64,000 bases of DNA from JAUVPY01 sp034412795 (GTDB taxonomy: Bacteria > Chloroflexota > Anaerolineae > 4572-78 > NAK82): positions 34,242-98,241 of the forward strand of contig DAOUMD010000264.1 in assembly GCA_034412795.1 (NCBI GenBank), in the 5' to 3' direction. A model generated the notes under the pieces. It was not told where the DNA came from. It made no database searches and saw only the letters and a list, made by a program, of their open reading frames with translations. Made by a program: the position numbers and the translations under genes. Of this stretch, positions 34,359 through 41,853 are shown one piece after another (position 1 is the first letter of the stretch; every line of letters starts with the position of its first letter).

Positions 34359-35942
34359 ATGTCAAGCCTGTTCATTCGTTGTCTTGGAGTTCTGATTGTA
34401 GCCAGCATGTTGCTGTTCCCGGCCAGGGCGCTGGCCGCGCCGCAGGAATCAAGCGAGACGGTTCATATCGTGCAGTGGGGTGAGAGCCTGTCGATGATCG
34501 CCGATCAATACGGGGTGACGGTCGAAGCCATTATGGCGGCTAATGGCCTGGAAGACCCTAACTACGTGTATGTGGGTCAGAAGTTGGTCATCCCTATGTC
34601 CTACGGCTCTGGAACACCCGGGATGGGATCGTCGATGCCGGGCTATACCAGTGGGGGGTGTACCTACTACACGGTTCAGTGGGGAGATACGTTGTCGGGT
34701 ATCGCCTGGCAGTATGGTACAACTGCCAACGCACTGATGCAAGCCAACAACTTGAGTAGTGACTTTATCTACGAGGGGCAGAGGTTATGTGCGCCTTCCG
34801 CGGGCGGAACGTCCTATCAGTCGTCTATACCAACTATGTCGTCCGGCCAGGGGGCTACGTACTACACGGTGCGCGCGGGCGATACGCTGGCGGGAATAGC
34901 CTTGCGCTTCAACGTCACCCAGACGGCCATCATTCAAGCCAACAACCTGCCTAATGCCTCATTGATCTATAGGGATCAGCGCCTCATCATTCCGGGCGGC
35001 TACGAAAAGGCGCCTATGGCGTCCAAACCTATGACCGGTGACATGCAACCTGTGCCTTCTGGCCATACCTCGATGGGGACCGGGTCCCAGAAACCTTCTA
35101 TGGAGGGGCATCCGTCCCAGACGGGGCCGGGCACATCACCCGCGCCAGCTCCTGGTTATTCCCCGGTAGGGAGCGAGTCTCGCACGGGATATATGGAGGG
35201 GCAACCAGCCCAGGAAGCCTCGATGGGCCCGGCACCGGCGCCACCTCCTGATTACGTCTCACCCGACGGCACAGAGGCGGGTGTATCTCGCGCGGAACCG
35301 ATGTGGACCGGTTCGCAGATAGCCCACAGCGCCGATCCGGATGAGATCACCACACTGCTGGTGCTGGTCGAAGAAGGGAACGAAGACCTGAATGTGATGA
35401 TTCGTTCATCGGATGGCTTTGTGGCGCGTGGCGTAACCGGCGTGTATTACGAGTTTAGCTGGTTACCCAGTTTTGCCTTCCGCGGCATCCCGGGAGGTGA
35501 CTATGAGGTTTGGATCGAGGGTGAGGCGTCGAAAGTAATCGAGGCCAGTGTCGATCCAGGATGGCGGGCCACGGTTGATATGAAGTGGAAGATCGTGTCA
35601 CCCGATCCGGCTGTTTCCCCGGATGGCTGGATTGCCGAGGTGGTCGACAACAGCAGTGGCAGTGAGCCGATCGGGGTGTTCTCGGTCTTGATCGTGCGGA
35701 CGGGTGCCATCGGCAATGTGATCCGTGTCTCCGCTCCCGGAGAATTCGAGGCGACGTGTGTCACCGGGACCAAGCCAGAGCACGGCGTGGGCGTGTGTGA
35801 CGTGGGTGCCCTGAACGCTGGTTTTTATACAGTGAACCTCGACGGCACTCAAGCGGCGGTAGAGGTATATCTGGATGGAGTCGGGACCGCCACGGTGGAA
35901 TTCCGACCTGCCGGATACGGATATGCGATGCAAGATCCCTAG
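34359..35942 (+). CDS. Exported protein with three LysM domains
   Basis: 527 residues: signal peptide (LFIRCLGVLIVASMLLFPARALA), three LysM modules at ~29-75 (VQWGESLSMIADQYGVTVEAI), ~98-145 (VQWGDTLSGIAWQYGTTANAL) and ~166-215 (VRAGDTLAGIALRFNVTQTAI), a Pro/Met/Ser-rich linker (~225-325), and a C-terminal beta region (~345-527) resembling two Ig-like or carboxypeptidase-regulatory-like domains. LysM binds peptidoglycan or chitin-like glycans, so this is probably a cell-wall attached protein; no hydrolase domain is present. Start ATG 34359 has a good AAGGAGG site. Confidence 0.9.
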   Translation: MSSLFIRCLGVLIVASMLLFPARALAAPQESSETVHIVQWGESLSMIADQYGVTVEAIMAANGLEDPNYVYVGQKLVIPMSYGSGTPGMGSSMPGYTSGGCTYYTVQWGDTLSGIAWQYGTTANALMQANNLSSDFIYEGQRLCAPSAGGTSYQSSIPTMSSGQGATYYTVRAGDTLAGIALRFNVTQTAIIQANNLPNASLIYRDQRLIIPGGYEKAPMASKPMTGDMQPVPSGHTSMGTGSQKPSMEGHPSQTGPGTSPAPAPGYSPVGSESRTGYMEGQPAQEASMGPAPAPPPDYVSPDGTEAGVSRAEPMWTGSQIAHSADPDEITTLLVLVEEGNEDLNVMIRSSDGFVARGVTGVYYEFSWLPSFAFRGIPGGDYEVWIEGEASKVIEASVDPGWRATVDMKWKIVSPDPAVSPDGWIAEVVDNSSGSEPIGVFSVLIVRTGAIGNVIRVSAPGEFEATCVTGTKPEHGVGVCDVGALNAGFYTVNLDGTQAAVEVYLDGVGTATVEFRPAGYGYAMQDP

Positions 35943-35977
35943 GTGTGATGGTTGGGAATTATCAGCCAAGTTAGCCG

Positions 35978-36009
35978 GGAGGCGGCTCGAACAACGAGCC
36001 GCCTCCTTT
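35978..36009 (+). terminator. Intrinsic terminator of the LysM gene
   Basis: A 12-bp perfect stem (35978-35989 with 35995-36006), AACAA loop, then TTTGTATAT, 35 bases after the stop codon. Confidence 0.8.
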
Positions 36010-36016
36010 GTATATA

Positions 36017-36180
36017 GTTACCTGAGGATGGTTCAGAAATAGGGTAACACTTTCTCAGCCGGACGAACGACGAACGACGAAGGACGAAGAGATCTGGGCC
36101 AATAATTGGTCCTTCGTCTTTCGTCCTTCGTCTGCAATTGTTACCTAATTTCAGGGACATCTGAACCATGCCGTTACCTG
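36017..36180. mobile_element. Palindromic MITE-like element with heptamer core and 8-bp direct repeats
   Basis: The direct repeat GTTACCTG occurs at 36017-36024 and 36173-36180. Just inside, symmetrically 3 bases away, are inverted ends ATGGTTCAGA (36028-36037) and TCTGAACCAT (36160-36169), with a further GTAAC/GTTAC match inward. The centre is a heptamer hairpin: GACGAAS units at 36061-36089 facing STTCGTC units at 36111-36133. It has no coding capacity. The direct repeats look like a target-site duplication. Confidence 0.65.
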
Positions 36181-36223
36181 GCAATATTTGCGCTGTCCGC
36201 GGAAATCATGACTCACGGACATA

Positions 36224-36331
36224 AAGCAACACGGACTCTTGAATTTTCCGTGTTGCTTGGCAAACTCAGCCGCAGCGGCGCGATTGCGAAATCGCGGGTT
36301 CCTTCGGGGCTGTAACTGTGCGATTTTGCAC
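36224..36331 (+). ncRNA. Cluster of hairpins, possible structured RNA
   Basis: P1: 12-bp perfect stem 36224-36235 with 36247-36258. P2: CGCGATT (36279-36285) pairs with AATCGCG (36290-36296) across a GCGA (GNRA) tetraloop. A small CC-UUCG-GG hairpin follows at 36301, and P3 GTGC..GCAC at 36318-36331. Two stable RNA-type tetraloops in 110 bases suggest an RNA structure; no promoter for it is clear and it lies upstream of the next gene's promoter. Confidence 0.35.
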
Positions 36332-36357
36332 GAGCCGTGCTTTATTGTGTGGGTGCG

Positions 36358-36386
36358 TTGACTTCCAACTGGCCCTGTGCTATAGT
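36358..36386 (+). promoter_or_regulatory. Promoter of the glycosidase-like gene
   Basis: TTGACT (36358-36363), 17-base spacer, TATAGT (36381-36386), 55 bases before the ATG at 36442. Confidence 0.7.
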
Positions 36387-36441
36387 GGGAGAAAGAGCAG
36401 ACAGGGCTCGATTAAGGAGCTCACTTTGAGGAGGGGGTGCA

Positions 36442-37839
36442 ATGCACAAATATGGCTTTCACGTAAACGCGGCCAGCGGGCGCGTCTTCGATGCGATTGC
36501 GCGTGTTAAGCCGAGAATCATCAAGACGCTTCACCATGACGTCAACTTCTGGCGACGGGTGCGAGAAGTTCACCCTACTGCTTTCATTATTGGTCGACTG
36601 TTTACCCCAAATCAGGAATTTCTGTCTGACCCCGAAGGCCGGGGGCGTGAATTCGCGGAGCGTATCTTGCGCGAGGAGGTAAACCGGGTTGCCTTCCAGG
36701 GCCGTCCTCTCTACGATGGCTGGGAGTCATTCAATGAGACGATTCCCGAGAGTGTTGGCCCAGACGCGATGAGGGCCTACGATGCCTTTCAGGTTTCTTT
36801 TGGCCAACGCATCCAAGCGGCTGGCTTTGAGCCCATCGCCATGAACTTCGGAACGGGAAACTTCTTGGGGCATCACTTTTTAGAGAACTTCCAGGGGACG
36901 CTGGAGACCCATCGTTATCTGGGCTTTCACGAATATGACTGGCCCACCCTGTGGCGATTGCATAGAGAGAGCGAAGCTATTAACGGGGGCATGTGGCTTA
37001 CGCTCCGCTATCGACGTACGATGAACATGGTCCGTCAGGCGTACCCGGAGCGGCACACGGTCATCATCACCGAGTGTGGAATGACCCAGGGCGTGCATCC
37101 GCAGGGAGTCGGCGACGTAGGGCCGTGGCACGCGAGCCATCCCATCTCGGAAGCCGATTACTGGGCGTCGATGATGTGGTACAACGACGAACTGATGAAG
37201 GATGATTACGTGCTGGGCGCTTGCCTGTTCGTCGTGGGGGCCATCTCGCCCTGGGAGAGCTTTGAGCATTTGGGGGGTATCGTAGATCGCCTGGAGCGAC
37301 TGAGAGAGACCGGGCCGTCTGTGCCGGAGAGCGTTGGCGAGCCGGCAGCACCGGTTACGCCTTCAGTCGAAGTGGCGGTCGATAGTGAGCCAGCGCCAGG
37401 CGCAGCCGTAGATGTTCCGGTCGAGACGGTTACTCCCGCTGTCGAAACGCCCACGGTCGCCGAAGAGCCGGAGCAGGTGGAGGAAGAGGAGAAGGTCGAA
37501 GCCGTTGCTCCTTCACCCGAAACAGTTGACGTCCTGAGTCATTACGTTCTATTTCCGCCCGGGGTGCATTGGGATTGGTATGAGGCATGTCGCTTTTACT
37601 TTGAGCGGTTCAGGCCGTCTTGGGGCGAGAATCCACACGACGCCGCCCGCGCCCAAGTGGTTACTTGCATCAATCCCGACCAGGAGACGCTGGACACCCT
37701 GAACCACTTGAATCCATCCGCCTACCTCGAGGTGATCCACGCTACGGGCCCAGCCGAACTTTCGGCCCGTGTGGGAAAACGCATTCTACGCGGCAAAGCG
37801 TACGGTGGGGAGTCAATCCGTAACCCGGTGCCATCCTAG
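36442..37839 (+). CDS. TIM-barrel glycoside hydrolase-like protein
   Basis: 465 residues, no signal peptide. Residues ~1-290 look like a clan-A-type (beta/alpha)8 barrel: WESFNETIPES has the Asn-Glu pair expected at the acid/base strand end, and VIITECGMTQG the Glu expected for the nucleophile; FHEYDWPTLW lies between. Then a Pro/Val/Glu-rich linker (~295-355) joins a ~100-residue C-terminal part (LFPPGVHWDWYEACRFYF...). Such proteins occur near peptidoglycan or LysM genes and may bind or cut wall glycans, but the substrate is unknown. The ATG has GAGGAGGGGG upstream. The 3' end overlaps the convergent deoC gene by 27 bases. Confidence 0.72.
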   Translation: MHKYGFHVNAASGRVFDAIARVKPRIIKTLHHDVNFWRRVREVHPTAFIIGRLFTPNQEFLSDPEGRGREFAERILREEVNRVAFQGRPLYDGWESFNETIPESVGPDAMRAYDAFQVSFGQRIQAAGFEPIAMNFGTGNFLGHHFLENFQGTLETHRYLGFHEYDWPTLWRLHRESEAINGGMWLTLRYRRTMNMVRQAYPERHTVIITECGMTQGVHPQGVGDVGPWHASHPISEADYWASMMWYNDELMKDDYVLGACLFVVGAISPWESFEHLGGIVDRLERLRETGPSVPESVGEPAAPVTPSVEVAVDSEPAPGAAVDVPVETVTPAVETPTVAEEPEQVEEEEKVEAVAPSPETVDVLSHYVLFPPGVHWDWYEACRFYFERFRPSWGENPHDAARAQVVTCINPDQETLDTLNHLNPSAYLEVIHATGPAELSARVGKRILRGKAYGGESIRNPVPS

Positions 37840-38517
37840 ATTTTCCAGTTGGTCGACCAGGAATCTACGCAGAGCGACGACCGTGGCCCCGGCGCGCATC
37901 AGTGTGACACCATCTTCAAGCGAGGCTACGTGTCCTGAGGCCTTGATACCGATGCGGTCGCCAACTGTCTCTTTGATCAAGCTGATGTCGTGAACAGTGG
38001 CCCTTCCGGGTCCGAACCCGGTGCACGTCTTAATGAAGTTCGCGCCGCTGTCGGCCACCAGTTTGGCTGCCGAAACTTTTTCTTCCTCGGTTAATACGCC
38101 GATCTCAATGATCACTTTAAACGGGACATCGAACGGCTCAGCTATCGCCATAACCTCGGCGATATCGCGTGATACACGTTTATAGTCTTCCTGTTTGAAC
38201 GCTGAGATGTTCATTACCATATCCAGGTCAGTAGCGCCACGCTGTAGTCCCTCTTCTGCCTCCAGGCACTTGATGCGGGTTGTTGCTCCGCCGCATGGGA
38301 AGCCCACCGGGATTTGAGCGCGCACGCCCGACCCCTTCAACTCGTCCACCAGGATCCCCAGGTATTGGGGAAAGGCCACCACCGCCCGAAAGCCGTATTG
38401 TTTTGCCGTCTCGCAGGCGGCCCAGACTTCGCTTTCCCTGGCGGTGATGCTAAGCGCCTCGGAGTAATCGACGGCCGAGATGAGGCGTTGGATTTCTTCG
38501 CTTGTTATTGCATACAT
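37813..38517 (-). CDS. deoC: Deoxyribose-phosphate aldolase
   Basis: Cleaves 2-deoxyribose 5-phosphate to glyceraldehyde 3-phosphate and acetaldehyde in deoxynucleoside breakdown. 234 residues, slightly longer than the usual ~220. Schiff-base Lys is in ANFIKTCTGFGPG (~residue 165), the second Lys in GIKASGHV, where most members have KASGGIR, and the proton-relay Asp region is ATDLDMVMNISAFK. No other nucleoside genes are near, and it converges on and overlaps the glycosidase-like gene end. Confidence 0.92.
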   Translation of the reverse strand: MYAITSEEIQRLISAVDYSEALSITARESEVWAACETAKQYGFRAVVAFPQYLGILVDELKGSGVRAQIPVGFPCGGATTRIKCLEAEEGLQRGATDLDMVMNISAFKQEDYKRVSRDIAEVMAIAEPFDVPFKVIIEIGVLTEEEKVSAAKLVADSGANFIKTCTGFGPGRATVHDISLIKETVGDRIGIKASGHVASLEDGVTLMRAGATVVALRRFLVDQLENLGWHRVTD

Positions 38518-38614
38518 GACTTGTCCTCCTGAAAAAGGTATTACCTTGTTGTGCAGTATAACACAGCTAGTTCACTTTTTGTAGTGGGTCTATCTTAAAG
38601 GGGACATATCCTTA

Positions 38615-38643
38615 TTGTGACAAGCCCTGGCGTGTGCTATAAT
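38615..38643 (+). promoter_or_regulatory. Promoter of plsX
   Basis: TTGTGA (38615-38620), 17-base spacer, TATAAT (38638-38643), about 30 bases before the plsX ATG. Confidence 0.65.
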
Positions 38644-38673
38644 CAGTTGTGAAACAATCTGCGGAGAGCGTCG

Positions 38674-39675
38674 ATGAAAATCGTTCTTGATGCTATGGGC
38701 GGCGATCATGCCCCGGCCGTCACCATCCATGGCGCGGTTTGGGCTGCGCGTGACTTTGATCTGGAGATTCAACTTGCGGGCCGGCCCGAGGTGATCCAGG
38801 CCGAGTTGGACAAGCACGACGCGGCAGGCTTGAACTTGCCTATTATACCGGCCAGCCAGGTCATTGATATGGACGACCACAACCCGGCCAAAGCCGTGAA
38901 GGCCAAGCCTGACTCTTCGATGGTGGTCGGGATTCAGATGCTCAAGCGCGGTGAGACCGATGCATTTGTTACGGCGGGACATTCGGGGGGGGCGTTGGCT
39001 GCGGCTTTGCTGCACCTGGGTCGCATTCGAGGTATCAAGCGTCCGGCTATTGCCACCGTGTACCCCTGTGTGTCCGAGCGAGGCTTTTGCTTTCTCCTCG
39101 ACATCGGCGCCAATGCCGATTGCAAGCCGGAGTACCTATACCAATTCGCACTGATGGGCAGCGCTTACACCGAGCACGTGTTGGATATTCCCAACCCGCG
39201 CGTGGCAATCGTGTCCAACGCCGAAGAGGAGGGAAAGGGGAACATGTTGGTCCAGGGTACCCTTCCCTTGCTTAGAAACAGCCCCCTCAACTTCATGGGC
39301 AATGTGGAGGGCAAAGACATACCGGCTGGCCTGGCCGACGTGGTGGTGACCGATGGCTTCACCGGCAACGTGATCCTCAAGGTGTCGGAAGGGGTGGGCA
39401 ATATGCTGCTGGATGCGATCAAATCTGAAATCAAGGCGCGTCCCCTGGCCACCGTTGGAGCTGCTCTGGCTAAGCCTGCCTTTAAGGCAGTGAGTGGCGT
39501 GTTGGATTATCGAGAGTATGGTGGAGGCGCGTTGCTAGGGGTGGATGGCGTGGTCATCATCGCCCACGGCCGGTCCGACGCTTATGCGGTGCGCAATGCC
39601 ATCCGCGCCGCCCGCCGGGCAGTGGAGAGCGACATTATTAATGCCATCAAGAGCGGGCTAGAGGCGGCGGAGTAG
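38674..39675 (+). CDS. plsX: Phosphate acyltransferase PlsX
   Basis: Makes acyl-phosphate from acyl-ACP, the first step of the PlsX/PlsY route to phosphatidic acid. 333 residues match the family length. Landmarks: KIVLDAMGGDHAP at the N-terminus, TAGHSGGALAAAL, SNAEEEGKGN and DVVVTDGFTGNVILKVSEG. It is followed 6 bases later by fabF, a common pairing of phospholipid and fatty-acid synthesis genes. Confidence 0.97.
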   Translation: MKIVLDAMGGDHAPAVTIHGAVWAARDFDLEIQLAGRPEVIQAELDKHDAAGLNLPIIPASQVIDMDDHNPAKAVKAKPDSSMVVGIQMLKRGETDAFVTAGHSGGALAAALLHLGRIRGIKRPAIATVYPCVSERGFCFLLDIGANADCKPEYLYQFALMGSAYTEHVLDIPNPRVAIVSNAEEEGKGNMLVQGTLPLLRNSPLNFMGNVEGKDIPAGLADVVVTDGFTGNVILKVSEGVGNMLLDAIKSEIKARPLATVGAALAKPAFKAVSGVLDYREYGGGALLGVDGVVIIAHGRSDAYAVRNAIRAARRAVESDIINAIKSGLEAAE

Positions 39676-39681
39676 GAACCT

Positions 39682-40956
39682 GTGCGAATTCGGCCTGACG
39701 ACCAACGGGTCGTCATCACTGGTATGGGGGCCATCACCCCGCTGGGGCTCAATGTGACGGATTCCTGGCAAGGGATGGTCGAAGGTCGGTCTGGTGTGGA
39801 CCATATCACCTTGTTCGACGCCAGCCGTTTTCCTACGACTTTCGCCGGCGAGATAAAAGACTTTGACCCAACCAACTATATGTCGGCCAAAGAAGCGCGG
39901 CGCATTGCACGCGCTACTCAGTTTTCGTTGGCAACCGCGATGGAGGCCATGGCCGACGCCAACCTGGAGCGGTTTCCGGAGCCGGAAGCCAGCAACGGAC
40001 TGGCTCAGCGCAGCGGTGTGTTGCTTGGTACTTCGTACGGCGGTTTCAGTGCTGCGGAGGAGGCCATTTGGGATTATACCAAACGTGGGCTGAGCCGGGT
40101 CAACCCTTTTGCTTTGGCTGCCTCGCTGCCGAATATGGTTACGTCTCACGTGTGTCTGCGCTACAACATTCAGGGCTACACTAATACTCTTACGACTGCA
40201 TGCGCAGCGGGCACACAGGCAATCGGCGAAGCCGTAGAGGTGATCCGTCGCAGCAAAATCGATTTGATGTTAGCAGGTGGCCTGGAAGCGGTGATTACCG
40301 AGGTGGTCTTGGTCGGATTTGGCGCTATGCGTGCCATTTCCACTCGCAACGGTGACCCGGCCGGTGCCAGTCGCCCCTTTGACTCTGAGCGCGACGGTTT
40401 CGTCATGGGTGAAGGAGCTGCCATTTTTGTGCTGGAACGGCTTCCTCACGCTATCGAGCGCGGCGCACCCATATATGCTGAGATCTTGGGATATGGCGTT
40501 TCGGCCGACACTTACCATGTGGCGCAGCCCGATCCCCAGGGCAGATATGCTGGACTGGCGATGCGTGGTGCATTGGAGGATGCCGGGGTCACCTTCGATG
40601 AGGTGGATTACATCAACGCTCACGGGACCAGCACGCCCCTGGGCGACGTGGCCGAAACGATGGCCATCAAGAATCTGTTTGGTGAGCGTGCATACGAAAT
40701 CCCTATCAGTTCTACAAAATCTATGATCGGTCACGCCTTTGGGGGAGCCGGAGCCATAGAAGCCATGGCCTGTGTTCAGACAATCCGGAGCGGGATCATC
40801 CATCCCACCATCAATCTGACAACCCCGGATCCCTCATGTGACCTGGATTATGTGCCCAACCAAGCCCGCCAGGCCGATGTGCGCATCGCCCTGTCTAACT
40901 CGTTTGGACTGGGAGGGCAGAATGCCTGTCTGGTGTTGGGGCGCTACGAAGCGTAA
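39682..40956 (+). CDS. fabF: 3-oxoacyl-ACP synthase II
   Basis: Elongating condensing enzyme of type II fatty-acid synthesis. 424 residues. Triad: Cys in TTACAAGTQAIGEA (~residue 174), His in NAHGTSTPLGD (~313) and His in SMIGHAFGGAGA (~350), with the Lys of STKSM. Starts with GTG. Odd: its last codons and TAA stop (…GRYEA stop) run into the start of a heptamer repeat array whose unit CGTAAAA supplies the stop codon, so the array may have trimmed or replaced the original 3' end. Confidence 0.95.
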   Translation: MRIRPDDQRVVITGMGAITPLGLNVTDSWQGMVEGRSGVDHITLFDASRFPTTFAGEIKDFDPTNYMSAKEARRIARATQFSLATAMEAMADANLERFPEPEASNGLAQRSGVLLGTSYGGFSAAEEAIWDYTKRGLSRVNPFALAASLPNMVTSHVCLRYNIQGYTNTLTTACAAGTQAIGEAVEVIRRSKIDLMLAGGLEAVITEVVLVGFGAMRAISTRNGDPAGASRPFDSERDGFVMGEGAAIFVLERLPHAIERGAPIYAEILGYGVSADTYHVAQPDPQGRYAGLAMRGALEDAGVTFDEVDYINAHGTSTPLGDVAETMAIKNLFGERAYEIPISSTKSMIGHAFGGAGAIEAMACVQTIRSGIIHPTINLTTPDPSCDLDYVPNQARQADVRIALSNSFGLGGQNACLVLGRYEA

Positions 40957-41050
40957 AACGTAAAACGTACTGCGTATTGCGTACTGCGTATTCTGTCAGG
41001 AGTTACGCACTACGCAGCACGCAATACGCAGTACGCACTACGCAGTACGA
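40952..41050. repeat. Heptamer arrays as inverted arms between fabF and the NERD-like gene
   Basis: Left arm 40952-40993: CGTAAAA, CGTAAAA, CGTACTG, CGTATTG, CGTACTG, CGTATTC (period 7). Right arm 41006-41050: CGCACTA, CGCAGCA, CGCAATA, CGCAGTA, CGCACTA, CGCAGTA, the complement in reverse order. The spacer ends TCAGGAGTTA (40996-41005), copied as TCAGGAGTAA at 41055-41064, the ribosome-binding site of the next gene. Confidence 0.88.
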
Positions 41051-41072
41051 AATATCAGGAGTAAGTGCACTT

Positions 41073-41813
41073 ATGAGAGTTACGGTCAATGAAGCATTTC
41101 TTCAACGTCGCGCCAGCATTGCGCGCTGGACGACTTTGGTCGGGCTGTGCATTCTGTTTCTGGGGCTCATCGCCTCCTTCAACCAGCAGTACTATTACTT
41201 GTCGTTGCCTGCTTTGATTGTTGGTTTCATCCTGGCCAACATAAGCGGATTCAATTCCAATCGCTACGTCAAGGAGCCACGACCTGATCAGAGCCTGACC
41301 AAGGCGCTCAAAGGCTTTGACAACACGTATCACCTGTTCAATTACACGGCCCCGAACCCCCATGTATTGTTGACTCCTTCTCGGGTGTATGCCTTGCTGG
41401 TGAAACATCAGGACGGTGTGGTTCGCCGGCGCGGGAATCGTTGGCGACGTGATTTTAACGTGCGGCGATTTTTCCTCTTCTTCGGTGAGGAAGGTTTGGG
41501 CAATCCTCCGCGCGAAGCGCGTGCCGCGGCCGAGCGCTTGCAGAGTTCGTTGGATGAGGCGTTTGGCGAGGAATCCCCGCCGGTCGAGCCGTTGGTTGTC
41601 TTCACCCATCCCAACGTACAGCTCGTGATGGACGAGGCCTCGGCGGACGGCGCGGAGGATGGCGACGTGGACGATGTGCCGGCCCTGGCTGGTGCGCGCT
41701 TGAAGAAATATTTGCGCGCTCAGCCCAAAGGGGAAGCTTTCAACACGGACCTACGCAAGCGCCTGGTCACCTTCATGAAGGGTGAGGACGTCTCGCAGGA
41801 TGAAACCGAGTAG
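41073..41813 (+). CDS. Membrane protein with NERD-like domain
   Basis: 246 residues. Two hydrophobic helices at ~20-65 (TTLVGLCILFLGLIASF, LSLPALIVGFILANI) precede a soluble domain: ALKGFDNTYHLFNYTAPNPHVLLTPSRVYALLVKHQDG fits the NERD (nuclease-related) pattern, where a conserved LxPxGVxxIExK segment recurs, though the usual catalytic Glu and Lys here read ALLVK, so nuclease activity is doubtful. The tail is acidic. ATG 41073 has CAGGAG upstream; the longer reading from 40977 is an artefact translating the repeat array. It overlaps or abuts the following YfhO-like gene. Confidence 0.7.
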   Translation: MRVTVNEAFLQRRASIARWTTLVGLCILFLGLIASFNQQYYYLSLPALIVGFILANISGFNSNRYVKEPRPDQSLTKALKGFDNTYHLFNYTAPNPHVLLTPSRVYALLVKHQDGVVRRRGNRWRRDFNVRRFFLFFGEEGLGNPPREARAAAERLQSSLDEAFGEESPPVEPLVVFTHPNVQLVMDEASADGAEDGDVDDVPALAGARLKKYLRAQPKGEAFNTDLRKRLVTFMKGEDVSQDETE

Positions 41814-41853
41814 GGGGGACGGTCATGTGTCCTCTCTAAATGGCCAGGTATCC

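Noticed and set aside
40977..41072. N-terminal extension of the NERD-like protein
   Set aside because: The residues (RSTQYAVRTTQYE) are a translation of the heptamer array; a good start with ribosome-binding site exists at 41073.
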